A DNA stretch of 64,000 nt from Takakia lepidozioides (GCA_030704615.1 CM060734.1:40750042-40814041); one strand, 5' to 3'; positions 35,230 to 47,179 are shown, counted from the stretch's first letter. The notes: generated from the letters alone by a model not told the origin. Translations and numbers: made by a program.

Positions 35230-35905
35230 ATATGATTCTCTCCAGATCTCAGTTCAACCCAGTTCAAACTCGAGCCTGTTCAAAGCAATATTCACTTGAT
35301 TTACAAATATTAACGTGGTACAGAGCTACACGATACGGGGTAGCTCTTCCGGTCCACCCTGCCATCATACCGTGCTCTCTATCTCTTCCTCATCTCAATT
35401 CAGGCTCATCCAACGCATAATGTGTGTGCAAGATCTTTTACGTCTGCTCTGGTTCCTATTGTCTTGTGTACGCAACTAATAACATATCTCAGTGTGGAGC
35501 TAGCATACTAGGTGTGGGCCCATAACATGATTAAAAAATGATTAATACAATCAAAAGATGTATATGACTGCAACTACAAAGAGCACAACTAATACTGCAG
35601 AACAAAGCTGCAATGTTCAAAACAATTTAGGAATGTTAGACTGGCAGTCGTAAAGCTATGAAGACAAAATGGATCTAGTTACAAGCGTAAAGTTGGTGAG
35701 AAGAAGACACATTCACAAGGTGATTACTAAGTCTTAATAGGCGCGGTGCGATCACGTTGATAATCAAAGAAGTCTATCTACCAATCTTGAAAAGAACATA
35801 ACTTAGTCACTAGTCTAACAACCAGGTACATTAAGCTAAAGTATGGATTGTAGAATGTTTGATGATATATCGTGAACATATTTCTACACTTTCTAAAGTG
35901 AGTAA
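35230..35905. other. Intergenic spacer, no gene seen
   Basis: AT-rich sequence between the direct-repeat end and the right inverted arm, with no supported gene. Confidence 0.4.
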
Positions 35906-36687
35906 CCCAAAGGCCAAGCCTCCGCACTAATTTGTTTCTCACAACTCACTTCCAAGTGCAGCGGCACATGATTGTCGATTCCTAATGAATTCCTCTTGCT
36001 CTTTAGGCTATGGCCATAGAAAATCCCAACACTTGAGAATGCTGGGTTCTTGTATGAAAGATCCTTTGGACAACCAAATGGATTGTGTTTATTGAAGAGC
36101 AATGTGTCCATCTGTGACACCTTAACATGTTAAGGTCAGTGCGGCTTCAAATCACTGGGAAAAAATTAGTGTAATCTACGAATGCTTCGTATTTGGGGAG
36201 GAATTAAATGACTAGCCCCAATGGATCTAGGTAAGACTTGTACATATTCTTTACTCTGCCGATTAGAAGAGTATTTGACTTGTTCGCTGTGGGTTTGGCT
36301 CTGCCCCTTGCTGCTCCCGACAACGTCAAGCATATAATAAGTTGGAATCTTTGCATTTAACCGCATTTATCTTGAAGAATCTGCTCAGAAATAATTCTAG
36401 ACGAGGTCAGCGCTAGAATTAGATGATAGACTTTAGAATAAGTTGCATGGAAAGGCCGCAGATGCCTACATTTACTAGTTACGGAGTAAAACCTCCAATG
36501 TTGCAGCAGACTGTTGCATTGAGGGTGGGATATGAGCTCCACACGGTCCATACACCAATTTAAAGATATGCATCCATTTTTATTTGAAACAATGACCTGA
36601 GACAACAAAGAATGGAGATAGTGAACTGTCTAGCATACGATACATGTACATTGTCTGTCACACAGTGGATTGCTATCGCAACACTAG

Positions 36688-37353
36688 TTACGCCTTCGTA
36701 GTAAACTTAGACTTCAAATACTGCACTGCCTTCTGATCCACACTGAATGCTTTCTCCAGCACAGCGTCGCTGATGTCAGAACCAAACAAAGCAGCGGGGA
36801 TGGGTTGCACCCCCGGATTCTGGCTGTTGAGTGCTGCGATAGCCAAAGCTGGCCCGTTGCCCACGTTGAGCTCGAAGTGCACAAGACCTCGTGGGAACAC
36901 AAAAACATCACCCTTCTGCAGGGTGGTAGCAAAGAGCTTGTTCTTGGTGTCCACAAACCCCACATACAGAGATCCTTCCACGACAAATAGCATCTCTGTG
37001 GCCCGTGGGTGTGTGTGGGGTGTCACAAGGCCTCCTTGTGCAAAGTCTAGGCGCGCCATGGCGATGCCCAAAGTGTTGAGGCCTGGAAACGCAGTCGCGA
37101 ACGCTGGCGTCACAGCGCTACCTGATGAATCAGCCGTGTTTCCAGCCTTGGCCAAGCCGTGGAAGACGAAGTCGTTTGCTGTCACTGTTGTTGGGTTTTT
37201 GCATACCAGACCATTTACTGTGAGGGTGCTGGTCAGGTCCGCCACACAGAAATCCTGCAGTGGATCGCCGTCGGACGCGGTGACCACGACGGCTGTGAGA
37301 GCCAGAAAAGCTAGTACTACCAAAGTGGTAACTGTCGAGCTGCTTCTTCCCAT
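36688..37353 (-). CDS. Germin-like protein, intact
   Basis: Minus-strand single exon of 221 codons, nearly identical to the genes at 30,944 and 54,152. It has a signal peptide (residues 1-26), Cys36 and Cys51, metal ligands His113, His115, Glu120 and His159, and the same TTKA tail before TAA. Differences from its mirror copy are few (for example SSSTVTT for SSSTGTT at the N terminus and AGNTADSS for PGNTAVSS near residue 72), so both arms are probably functional and recent. The 3' flank is virtually identical to the left arm. Predicted apoplastic cupin. Confidence 0.96.
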   Translation of the reverse strand: MGRSSSTVTTLVVLAFLALTAVVVTASDGDPLQDFCVADLTSTLTVNGLVCKNPTTVTANDFVFHGLAKAGNTADSSGSAVTPAFATAFPGLNTLGIAMARLDFAQGGLVTPHTHPRATEMLFVVEGSLYVGFVDTKNKLFATTLQKGDVFVFPRGLVHFELNVGNGPALAIAALNSQNPGVQPIPAALFGSDISDAVLEKAFSVDQKAVQYLKSKFTTKA

Positions 37354-37534
37354 TGTTCTGGATCAGTAAGCGATTACAAGCAGTGGCCGACTGTAAGCTG
37401 TTGTGACAGAGTAGTTGACAGAACTCAGGAAGGAGCTGGTTATGGTGCTGGCCAAGGAGTAAGGCGAGAGTGAGGGAGAAGATGAGAGTCGAAATAGAGA
37501 AATCCAGTGAGAGTGAGAGGGAAGTTGGTGTGGG

Positions 37535-37542
37535 TATATATA
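37535..37542 (-). promoter_or_regulatory. TATA box of the 36,688-37,353 germin-like gene
   Basis: TATATATA in the context GGGTATATATACATGGG, about 185 bp upstream of the ATG at 37353. Confidence 0.75.
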
Positions 37543-37983
37543 CATGGGCCAACGGCACGGGCTACCCTAGCACCCACGGCCGGCGTCTTCTCTTGCGTCT
37601 TCTCTTCTCTTCTGGGCACATGAGCTGTTCGCCTAGCGGATGCACAGGGCTTTCTTGGGCAGCGAGACGCGTAGACACGTAGATAAGTGGAGTTTGGACC
37701 TGGACCCAGTCTGACGCGGTTGTGCGTCATAGTGGAGCTGCTACGGAGCCTCGAGGTGCCTTTCCTGCATCGGAAACAGACCCCACCACAACAGAAGGTG
37801 AACGCCAACGGCAAGTGCAGTTATCAAGAGGTGGTGATACTTCATGGCTGACTTCAACCCAAGGGATCTATGGGATATTCCACAAGGAATCAACAAGGAT
37901 ACCTCGACTGTCTTTTGCCTCTCCTAGAGTATAGAGAATCTGGAAGATCCACCACTGGATTCATCAATTGTGTCCCTCAAATT

Positions 37984-39078
37984 GTCGGTGCATGTATAAT
38001 TTTACACAATATATGTAGCATCCATGGAGACAAATTCAACGATGAATGATTGGCAGAGGCTACTGCAAAAGTCGGGCAAAGATCATGATTCTATGCAAAG
38101 TCCCATACGTAGACATTCATATGCAGAAAGACATGTCATACCTGGTAATTCACTCTCTAATCTACGTGGAGCCAAAGACAACTCAAGGGAGGAGCTTGAG
38201 CTCATGAAAGAATAAGCGGTGAAAAAATATGAAGTTGTCATGCAATCTGGAGGAAAAAAATGCAAATGAGTTATTAGCTAGAAGAAATAGCATAGCCGAA
38301 TCGTTGTGGAATTCAAAGAAGATGACATTGGTTGATGAGACATTCCTTCACAATTAGGCCCCAAATAGTAGCGAATGAGCCATAATAGCAATTGACCTAT
38401 ATTTTGTCAACTAGCTTCTTCATTGTCCGTGTAGCTGTTGTGCTATCACAACAACTCGCTCATCTCGTAGCTTGCGCACCTACAGCTTTGTAAAACCCAA
38501 ACTAACTATAAAACTAGTTTGACCCCGAGTTGTGGTGATGAAACTATCACCCACCCTGAACTCACTCCCTCACTCATTGGATACTTTGTGTTTCATCCCA
38601 TGTTTTTTTCCTTTGTATTAGACTAAACATTCAATCATGAGGCTCCTACTTCCAGATGCAAATTGAATAAATGTTGGAGAACGTTCTATCTCTATATTTC
38701 CGAAAGTATATAGAGAAGGGTCGTTACCCACTGCACATGGTTCCACATCATTGTCAATATGGAAAGTTCCATATGCTTCTTCGTGCTCGTCAAATTCAGA
38801 CTCCCATTCTCTCTCTATCCCATTCGAGTTCTTGATTTGACACAAGATGTCATACTTTGCTGTGGTAGTAGTTCCCTGAGTGTGGCCTATGAGGGTTTTC
38901 TTGACTAGAATATTCTGGTGGGTATGGCAGCGGCCCTGTTGTTCTTAAATTGCATCACACATAAATTTTCTGCATCATAAACATTTACCATGCCATCGCA
39001 TCCCTGGGACGGTAGAGTGGAGGGCACAGAAAGCTTGCTCGAGTTTGCAATTCCCACTAAGGCAATTCACTTCTGCAG
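37984..39078. other. Spacer without supported gene
   Basis: AT-rich. A short open stretch at 38,024-38,215 (polar, Arg- and Glu-rich) has no recognisable features. The stretch ends at a splice acceptor (TTCTGCAG, 39071-39078). Confidence 0.35.
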
Positions 39079-39407
39079 ATTGTAGGAGCGTCCGTGGCAG
39101 TGGTGTTGTTTGCATTAATGCGACAAGCGCGCGCATGGGAATTGGACGTCCCGCTACCATCTATTTTGGCCTACATTGAAGCCAATCTGCAACTACCCCT
39201 CCCCTTCTTTGTCTTGGCTGCGGGGCCTCTGCTGGTCTACTTCTCGATCGCAATTTTTGGAACAGAAACGCCCCCACGATTGATCGGTTTTATGGGAGTT
39301 TCAATATTTTGCTACATGTTTGCAAATGGAATTGTGGCTTTCTTGGTGGTTATAAGCAGTGCCGTTTTCTACACTGCAGCCTTTTTTCATGTGTTTTTAA
39401 AAATGAG
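39079..39407 (+). CDS. Internal exon of a multi-pass membrane protein
   Basis: An open segment of 329 nt lies between TTCTGCAG (acceptor) and AG|GTATGT (donor). It encodes about 110 residues with three to four hydrophobic segments: LPFFVLAAGPLLVYFSIAIF, LIGFMGVSIFCYMFANG and IVAFLVVISSAVFYTAAFF, with a first partial one (GASVAVVLFALM). The arrangement recalls PRA1-type Rab-acceptor proteins of the Golgi and ER, but no diagnostic motif allows a firm name. No other exon is visible nearby. The GLP duplication ends 1.1 kb to the left and a retroelement begins 0.3 kb to the right, so the rest of the gene may be displaced. Confidence 0.5.
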
Positions 39408-39682
39408 GTATGTAATCACAGCTTACTCCAGCCACCAAGAGCTAATTAGAGATAAATCTGATACAAAATGTCTTTGTGGATGCAATGGATTTCTTGGGCT
39501 ATATACTTCATGTAGCTATATGTTTTTGTGCTTGTCAATCCGTGATGGAAGTTTGAGCTTTGTGCATTATGGACCAATCCACAAACATATTCAAACTTCG
39601 ACAATGGTGGATAATCATTCCCCATGACAAAAGGAAGTGTGGGATTGGTCTGTCAAGCGGCTTTTACTCACCCATCCCTTCG

Positions 39683-42600
39683 TTATCCGCGAGCCCGAGC
39701 CCTGTTAGTGGTTGGTGGAGATGAGTGTCGACTAGCTGGAACTTCCAACCCTGCATTAGTTTGAGAAAGAGGTAAATGTTGTGGTATAGGAGATCCCCGT
39801 TGTCTTTTGTCCGCCATTGCTAATTCATACTCCTCAGCCATGTCAAAATTGCCCTCCACTGAACCAGTAGTATCAAAATCATCTTCACCCCTGCAGCCTT
39901 TAGGTGGTATGATCTTCTTGGGCGTCTCAGGAATCCTGCGTGGCATACAGTGTTGGCCCACCATGTCTGGAAGCTTAAACTATACTACTTGCATCAATCA
40001 CTTGCAAGCAAAATGAGTGTACTCCTTGAATTCATTGTCCGTATAGGTAAGAGGTGTGCCAATGACTTTGGAACAGTGTAAGTATTTCCAGGCTTCATGT
40101 CCCTTATAAAAACATATCGTCAGGGCCCAATTTTTCTTTGGCCAAGCCAAATTAAACCATGAACGAAGTTGGGAATCCTTCTGCAACATGACTTTCACAT
40201 CATACAGATACATATGGGGTGAAACTGAAGGTAAGACCCAATGATCCCCAGTGGAATAGCTTAGAAATCTTGACTGCATCTTCTGCTGCTCAATGTGATA
40301 ACGTGCAATGAAACAAACAGCATAGTATAATCCACAGCCCATGACCAAACTAGATACCTCCTTGGTCTTGGTATAGATGTACCCATGAACAACCTGGAAG
40401 GCAATTAATTCCTTCAACATGGTGCCTGCCTCAAACCAGTACCTTGTAAAATGATGATCCTCAATAGGTCGATTGTTCGGAAGAACCTTAGTCTGAGTCG
40501 CCAGTGGCAACAAATGCGCATGATCTGGTAATAATGTGCTAAAGACTGTGGAGAACTGAATTCATTCCAAGCCAAATCCATCACAATGGGAATTTGGTTG
40601 AAGGGCATAATCATAGCCCGATTATACTCAAGTGCAGCAGGAGTCTTAGGTGGGTTAAAAGAAGCATCCCCCCAAACCTCAGATTGTTGCAATGCCATGG
40701 TATCAACAGTGTCGACCTGCTGTGGTTGCTATGATATTGGCGTCACTGTCCCTCCTGTTGTTGACAAATCCCGCACCTCCTGTGATGAAGATTGGAAAAT
40801 CAAAGTCTTGGCCTACAGATAAGTAGCCATGAGCTGCTCCTCAGGAACAAATGCTCTCTTGTCAATGTTTGAGCTCAAGTCATCCACTTGAGTCTGCAGC
40901 CCTTCCACATCATCATGCAACTCAGCTATTCTACTATAGACATTGTCTATAGTGGTTGTGGCAATGTTCTGCACCTGCAGCCTGAGATCATTCATCTCCT
41001 CCTGAGTGAGCTTCCTTGGTGTCTTCTCTTCAACCGGGCCTTGCGTTAACCATACTTGCATAAGATGATTATCCACCAAGTCTTGGGTAGCACCCCGGAG
41101 ATCCTACTCCTCCTTGAGTCTATACCTATCCAACTGCTGTTGTAAGGCCTCCATGCACTTCGCATGAGGTTCAACCAGAGCGGCATAGGCAGCAGATAGA
41201 TTATTGGCTTCCTTCCAAGCCTTGTTAGCCACAGAGAGTTCATTCTTTTGGCCCGTGAGTGTTTGCTGCAACTCCAGGATGTACTTTTCCTTCTCAGCCT
41301 CAATCCGATTGTATTGTTGGAAGATATCCTCATTGCGACAGATAGTAGCCTGCAAGTCCGCAATGAGTTTTGTTTGCTCCACTGTTTCAGCCTCCACCAT
41401 CATACATCTCTCCGTTTGTTTGTTAACTTCCAATGTAGTGTTCTCCAAAGTAGTTGTTAGTGTGGCACATTGGATTGTTATTTTCTGATGAATTGCCTCC
41501 AACTCTGTATGAAGCACCTTCACTTCCTGCAATTTTCCCTCATGCGTCACCTGCAACTGGTATAGTTGTTGCTTATGTACTTCATGCAACTTCTCCTGCT
41601 CTTCAATCAGATTCCCCTTTGCTAGCTGCAAAACAGCCTTCGTGTCCTCCAACTCTTTCTACAATTTGAGGTTGGCCTCCACATCTACCTTGTTTGCACA
41701 CTCAGTGGCAATTCTAGCCTCAAACTCCTGCTTAAGTTCCTCCCTCAAAGCTGCCAATTGCGTGGATGGAACATGGGATTTCACATAAGTGCCCAACAAA
41801 TTGAGTGTCATGCTTATGGAACTCATAAGCATGGCCTGTTGTGGGTCTTCATGGGAAACTTGTTGATGATCTCCCTGATTCTCCATAGTGTGATGTTTCA
41901 CCAACCATTCAGACCATGTTCCCACAAGATTTTCTTTCTGAACGACCTCATTCTCCATAGGTGCTGCAGTGCCCTTACATTCTACCCCTGGAACCTCCTC
42001 CACAGGTTCGGGCATCACATGCACAATAGGGATTTCCTTGGTCAAACTCTGTATCTTTGGTATCACTGGTTCCCTGACCAAGCCAGATTTTTCATAGAGA
42101 AGGTCATCCTTCTCAATTTCTGCCACTACCTGCTCTATAGTGGAGATGTCTAATTCTTCTCCTTCCACAGCAATAGGCTCTGGTGTAACAGCATGTACTA
42201 TCTGAGTTACCCCTGGAACAACCGAGTCAACTAGCTGTGGTGGCTGTGATACCGAGGCGACTTCTTCCTCCCGCTCCAAAGGTCGTGCCTCTAGCAATAA
42301 CAACCTCTCGTGCTGGTGTTCCTCATCCTGTACAAGAGCTATGTAAACATCATCTTGCGGTTTCCTTAGAGCTAGTGGATCTACCACTACACTTGTATCC
42401 CGCTTCTGTGCTGCTCTTCCAATCTCTCTTCACCTTGTGAAGAACCCTGCTCCTCAATTGTTGTAGTTGCTGTCTCAAACACTCCCATTTCCTTGCGTTC
42501 TCGCGCATCAAGCAAACAAGAATCAAGGATAATTTGCAAAATTACTGGGCCAGACACAATGATCGGAGACTTGGCAGCAGTGCCTTGTAACCGCTTCATC

Positions 42601-43755
42601 TCTTCCACCAGACCATTGTACATTAACTCCGCCCAAGCCACATCCTCTCCCCTCAAGGCTTTCAGTATCTCCTCCATGAATGATCTGCTAAGGTATTGTT
42701 GGTTCTGTTTCATGGCAAACAGAACGTTCAGTATTTGGCCTACTTCCCTTAACCCTGGGTACTCAGCCTTGGTGCAGGTGTATCCCTGAGTCTTAAAGAA
42801 ACTCGTTTCTTGGAACAAATTCCCAATTTACAATCTTGCCCTGTGCTCATATTCACATTGCCCGATGGCAATTCAAACAATTGCTGCAAATATTGGGGAG
42901 TAATTTCAACTCCCCTCACTTGTGTAACCCCTGTCTGAGGCTCAAAGTTCTGAATGAATTGCAGCATGAACCCCCGATGATGTAAGGACCATTCCTTGCG
43001 TAGCAGCCCTTCCAATCGCAACTCCTTCAGCAGCTGTACTGCCTGTGGTGTAGTAATTGTCTGCTTCTGCAAAATCGTGGTGCTTTTCACCCTGATATCC
43101 TCCATTCCCCTAATTCTCTTCATCTTAGACAAACAAGAAGGCCTTGTTTGGAATAGCTGTAGGAAAGCTTGCAAGGTGTAGAGCATGAAAGTATGGTTGG
43201 CACAGAAAGAAACGGGTAAGTGAGTGTAAGCCTGTGGGGCTTGCAAGTAATGAGTGAGAGAGAATGTACTCTCAACCCGTCCGTCCTTGCGCCACTGCGT
43301 AAGAAGTAAAGCGAGTGTATAATCTGTGATATCCGCCATAGCTACAAAGCTATAGCTTTGATTGCCCCTCCCGTCGAGACGCTGGCTATTTGGAGCAACC
43401 CCGACTCTTCCGCTCATAACTTTTCTAATTTCTTGTTCTTGTTTCTTGGAGGGAACCACCTGCATGAAATTCTCGTTTCTGATTGGCTGTTGCCTCCTCG
43501 GGTAACTTCTAAACTCTACCCCATCTGCTCACATTCCCACCTGGAATGCCCACTAGGACAGCACATGTGACAAAGGTCCCTCTTTGCCGGACGCATGAAG
43601 GGTTCCGTTACCTGTCCCTTTGATGCATTAATGGGTCCGTAATTAGTTTCAGCTGAGGTACCGGGTAGGTACTTTGACGGCCCTGTTTGTCTTCTTGCAT
43701 GATGGCACACGCTATGCGGAGCGCTTTGCATTTTAGGCCACGTGTTTGAACTCAA
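39683..43755 (-). pseudogene. Extra reading frame downstream of integrase: coiled-coil plus conserved C-terminal domain, decayed
   Basis: A Cys-rich start (LCHMCCPSGHSRWEC, zinc-knuckle-like) is followed by a helical region (43,465-42,749), a further segment (42,818-42,387), an acidic Pro/Glu-rich part and a long coiled coil (41,900-40,900). The C-terminal domain, about 190 residues long, is conserved between both copies (MIMPFNQIPIVMDLAWNEF, SFxxxSxGDHWVLPSV, YKGHEAWKYLH). Frameshifts occur near 43,480, 42,800, 42,400 and 40,510. In-frame TAG codons lie at 41661-41659, 41106-41104, 40815-40813 and about 40,731, plus TGA at 40000-39998. The TAG at 40815 aligns with a CAA (Gln) codon in the right copy. 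The domain is unknown to me. It sits in the position of an env-like or ORF3 gene of Athila-type elements. Confidence 0.6.
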
Positions 43756-43874
43756 ACACTCTCCTGTCTCCCTCTGTCTGCGTGGCTTTTCCTCCGAGTT
43801 TGACTCCCAAGCTGACCTTTCACTTACCGGTCACTTTTCTGACGTTAACCCGCGTCCACTTGTCACTGATCTTA

Positions 43875-43985
43875 TGGACTGTGCAACCTGCGTGGGCTGT
43901 GTTGGGCTATGACATGTTGTGTCAAACTGTGACGTGCTGTGATAGGCTGTGTCATACTGTGGTAGGCTGTGATAACTATGTGAAC
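43875..43985. repeat. GGCTGTG-type minisatellite, left copy
   Basis: Irregular repeats of GGCTGTGTT, GCTGTGATAGGCTGTG and related phrases just upstream (minus-strand sense) of the extra frame. A longer array of the same family lies at 47,795-48,020, beyond the 3' side of the right copy. Confidence 0.7.
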
Positions 43986-44229
43986 ACTTGTGTTCTCCGC
44001 CCTGGTCATATACTCGGCTTTAGGACAAGTGCTCCATGCTTCGTTGGTTTTACCGGTGTAATCTGTGACTGCATCTGTGTTTCAAGATGTAAATCATGTT
44101 GTAATGGTTTATCATGGATACCACTGTATCCCTTCAGCTTATTGGCATTGACTCTTCCAAGCATCTCCTTGTTAATGGTTTGTAACATAGCTGTATTATT
44201 ATTATACATCTTCTATATGACATAAGGTC

Positions 44230-47175
44230 CTTTCCATGGTGATTTAAGCTTAGAAGCTTTAATCTTCCCCTTCTTCTGCAACCATAGTACCAAATCTCCC
44301 GTCTTAAAAGTCTTTAATTTACCCTCATCAAAACTGATCCTTCCTCTTCATCTGAATTCTGGTAATGTTATGTGCTGCATCAGCACGTACCTCTTCCACA
44401 TGGTATAATTCATGTTTCCTGACTTTAATTGAATCCTCCAATTCCATCCTTCTTCCCCATTCTGTTCTCATAGTAGGTAGTAAGAATTCAACTGGAAGTA
44501 AAGCTTCCATATCATAAACTAATTGGAATGGTGTATACTTGGTAGTGACTTTATATGAAGTTCTGTATGACCACAAAGCTGTCAGTAGCTTTGTATCCCA
44601 ATCTGTTCTATTTGCATTGACTATCTTAGCCAGGATAGTAGATAGTATTTTGTTTGTGGCCTCTGCCTGTCCATTACCCTATGGGTAATAGGTTGTACTC
44701 TTCATGTGCACAATCATGAACTCTTTAGTCTATAGTTCTATAGTTTCGTTAATGAAGTGACTTCCCTGATCACTGATAAATTCCAGGGGACAGCCAAATC
44801 TTGTGAGTATGTTCTCATAAAGGAACCTTGTTGTGGACTTAGCTGTATTGTCACTCAGAGCCTTAGCTTCCACCCACTTTGTAGTATAATCAGTGGTTGT
44901 GATTATATACTTGTTCTGTGTATTTCTGGCTGGTGGGTTTATTGGTCCAACAAAGTCTAGTCCCCATTTCTGAAATGGTTCAGTAGGCATCGTAGGATGC
45001 AAAGCCATCTTCCCTGATCTTTGCAAAGGTCCTAGCCTCTGACACTCATCACAACTCTTGCAATACATGTGTACATCTTTGAACAAAGTAGGCCACTAGT
45101 AACCTACAAGTAGTATTTTTCTACTGGTAGTCTCCTCTCCAAAATGACCTCTAGCCACTCCTTTATGAACTTCCTCCAAAACCTTATTTACTTCATGGTG
45201 GTACAAGCATCGTTTCAAAACTCCATCAGGTCCTAGCTTATACAATCTTCCACCTATCATAGTGTAAGTAAAGCCTTGATAGCTATTCTCTTCCTCTGTT
45301 CCTTCCCATAATTGGGTGGGCACTGACCATGAGTAAGGTAATATCTGATCGGCCACTGCCAATCTAACCAATCATCTGCACTTCCTTGCACCTTCACTGC
45401 AAACAGACTCGCATCAGGTAATTGGTCGTCTACTCCCGTGGCGGGCTCTCTTGTCGATAGGCGTGACAAGTGATCTACCACAAGATGCGACCAGCCAGGC
45501 TTGTAAACAACTTCAAATTCAAACTCATGCAAGATTATTAACTATCTCGCTATCCTGCCACTTATCAAAGGCTTGTTCACCAGATAAATCAAGGCCTGAT
45601 GATCAAACATGAACTTCCTTCCCAATAGGTAATGCTTGAATTTCTTGACTACATAAATCATTGTCAATGCTTCTCTTTCAGTTGTGCTATAGTTCCTTTC
45701 AGCACTGTTCAACAACCTGCTAGCATAGTACACAGGTGAATCTATGTTTCTTGTGACATTTTGGGCTAACACCGCTCCCAATGCTTCTCCTGAGGCATCA
45801 CAATGTACATGAAATACTACATGTCAATGTGGGTTAATTAGCACAGGTGTAGTTGTTACTAACAATGTAAGTTCCTCAAATGCCCATTGACATTCAGCCA
45901 TCCATGCAAACACTGCATCCTTCTTCAAAAGCTTGCTCAATGGTGCTACTATCTGTGCATACCGTCTAATAAACCGTCTGTAGTAGTTGGTTTGTCCAAG
46001 GAATCTCCTTAGACTCTTAACGTTATTTGGTGGTGGTGAGGCTTTAATAGCCTCTATCTTTCTAGGATCCACAAGCAATCCCTTCTTACACACAATGTGT
46101 CCCAGAAGTACCCCTGAGTTCACACAGAAAGTACACTTTTCTGGATTCAGACCCAGACCTTTCATCCTGCATCTGGCCAAACATAATCCCAACTTCCGCA
46201 AGTGCTCATTCTTAGAGTTGTACACACTGAAGTTATCTAAGAACACTTGCATGAAATCATCCAGATACTCATAGAAGAATTCACTTATCACTATCTGAAA
46301 AGTTGCTGATGCATTACAAAGTCCAAAAGGCATGACTTTGTATGCATAAGCACCCCAGTCTGTGATAAAAGCTGTTTTTCCTTGTACTTGGTTATACCCA
46401 CTGAAACCATCCATGAATGAGTACATCTCATGGCCTGCCGCAGTGTCCAGTACAGCTTCTATGAAAGGCAAATGAAATGGATCTTTCTTTGTACAAGCAT
46501 TCAACTTCTTATAGTTCACACAAACTCTCAATTTTCCATTCTTCTTGGGAACTATCACAATGGGTGACAACCAAGTTGTATACTCTATCGGGTATATGAA
46601 CTTAGCCTCAGCCAACTTCTTGATCTTCCCCAATCTTCTGTGCATAGTTGGGATTCATCTTGTACCTTGCCTGTTTGATTGGTACTGACCCTGGTTCCAG
46701 TTCAATCTTATGCTGACAGATCTCAGGTGGTATCCCTTTCAGATCCTCATAGCTCCAAGCAAATACATCTCTGTATTTGATGAACAGACTCTTGGCTTCC
46801 TCAAAGAATTCTGGCTCCAAGTCAGCCCCCACTTTCACCAATCTTGGTTCATCCTCCGTTCCCACATTCACTTCTCTCACCTGCTCTTCAGCTGTGATTG
46901 TCCATCCAGCCACTACTTCATCCTATAAACTCACAGTACCTGGTTCTTCTAGGATTTCCATTTCTCCCTCTCTCTCTCTTCATAGAAATGTGGTGGGTAA
47001 CTACTTGTTTCACCCTCAATTGGTGTTGCTGTTACTGCACCACAACAGATACCTTTAAAACAACTTAGACCTCCCAGTTGCATTTCTGCAACCTGCTCCC
47101 ACTCTGGGTGTGCAGCAAACAGGGTAGCATTCTGCTTCTCATCAAGTCATTCCCTCCAGTCATACTTGTCGCGCG
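44230..47175 (-). pseudogene. Ty3/gypsy RT-RNase H-integrase, left copy, multiply disrupted
   Basis: The RT begins near 46,913 with the linker FIKYRDVFAWSYEDLKGIPP and shows IVIVPKKNGKLRVCVNYKKL and KVMPFGLCNASATFQ. The active site reads FLDN: codon 46234-46232 is AAC, against GAT in the right copy, so a catalytic Asp is lost. Five codons (VAKED in the right copy) are missing after GYNQVQ. RNase H spans about 45,830-45,420. The integrase has an HHCC finger (H ... H ... YCKSCDEC, about 45,190-45,040), the catalytic WGLDFVGP and FISDQGSHF, and the C-terminal LWSYRT block at about 44,570. Lesions: a 2-nt deletion near 46,630, TGA at 45826 and TAG at 45544 (both Trp in the right copy), TAG at 45098, TAG at 44732, and TAG at 44681-44679 inside YYP-TAG-GNGQAE, where Gln is the rule. 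RT and RNase H resemble the Tat/Athila (OTA) branch. Confidence 0.85.
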
Positions 47176-47179
47176 GCTT

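Larger units (their letters stand above)
33790..35230 (+). repeat. Direct repeat copy 2 (partner 25,480-26,930)
   Basis: Same layout as copy 1: leader, GLP and 3' flank, with the coding sequence intact here. Identity ends near TTGCCTGGG at about 35,227. Confidence 0.8.
35910..37983 (-). repeat. Right arm of the 2.1-kb inverted duplication
   Basis: Complement of 30,318-32,405. It includes the GLP gene 36,688-37,353, its promoter and far upstream region up to GATCCACCACTGGATTCATC at about 37,950. Confidence 0.9.
39650..47175. mobile_element. Left Ty3/gypsy element copy with an extra frame after integrase
   Basis: On the minus strand the order is end of gag-pol, RT, RNase H, integrase (47,170-44,230), a spacer with a GGCTGTG minisatellite, then a long extra frame (43,755-39,683). 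The phrase GGCTTTTACTCACCCATCCC occurs at both limits (about 39,660 and 47,171) in the same orientation and may be a boundary repeat. No clear long terminal repeats were identified. The gag and protease are missing from the 5' side. Confidence 0.7.

Noticed and set aside
39683-43755. Retroviral-type envelope gene
   Set aside because: Although the position fits an env-like frame, there is no signal peptide, no transmembrane anchor and no fusion-peptide pattern. The sequence is coiled-coil and soluble in character.
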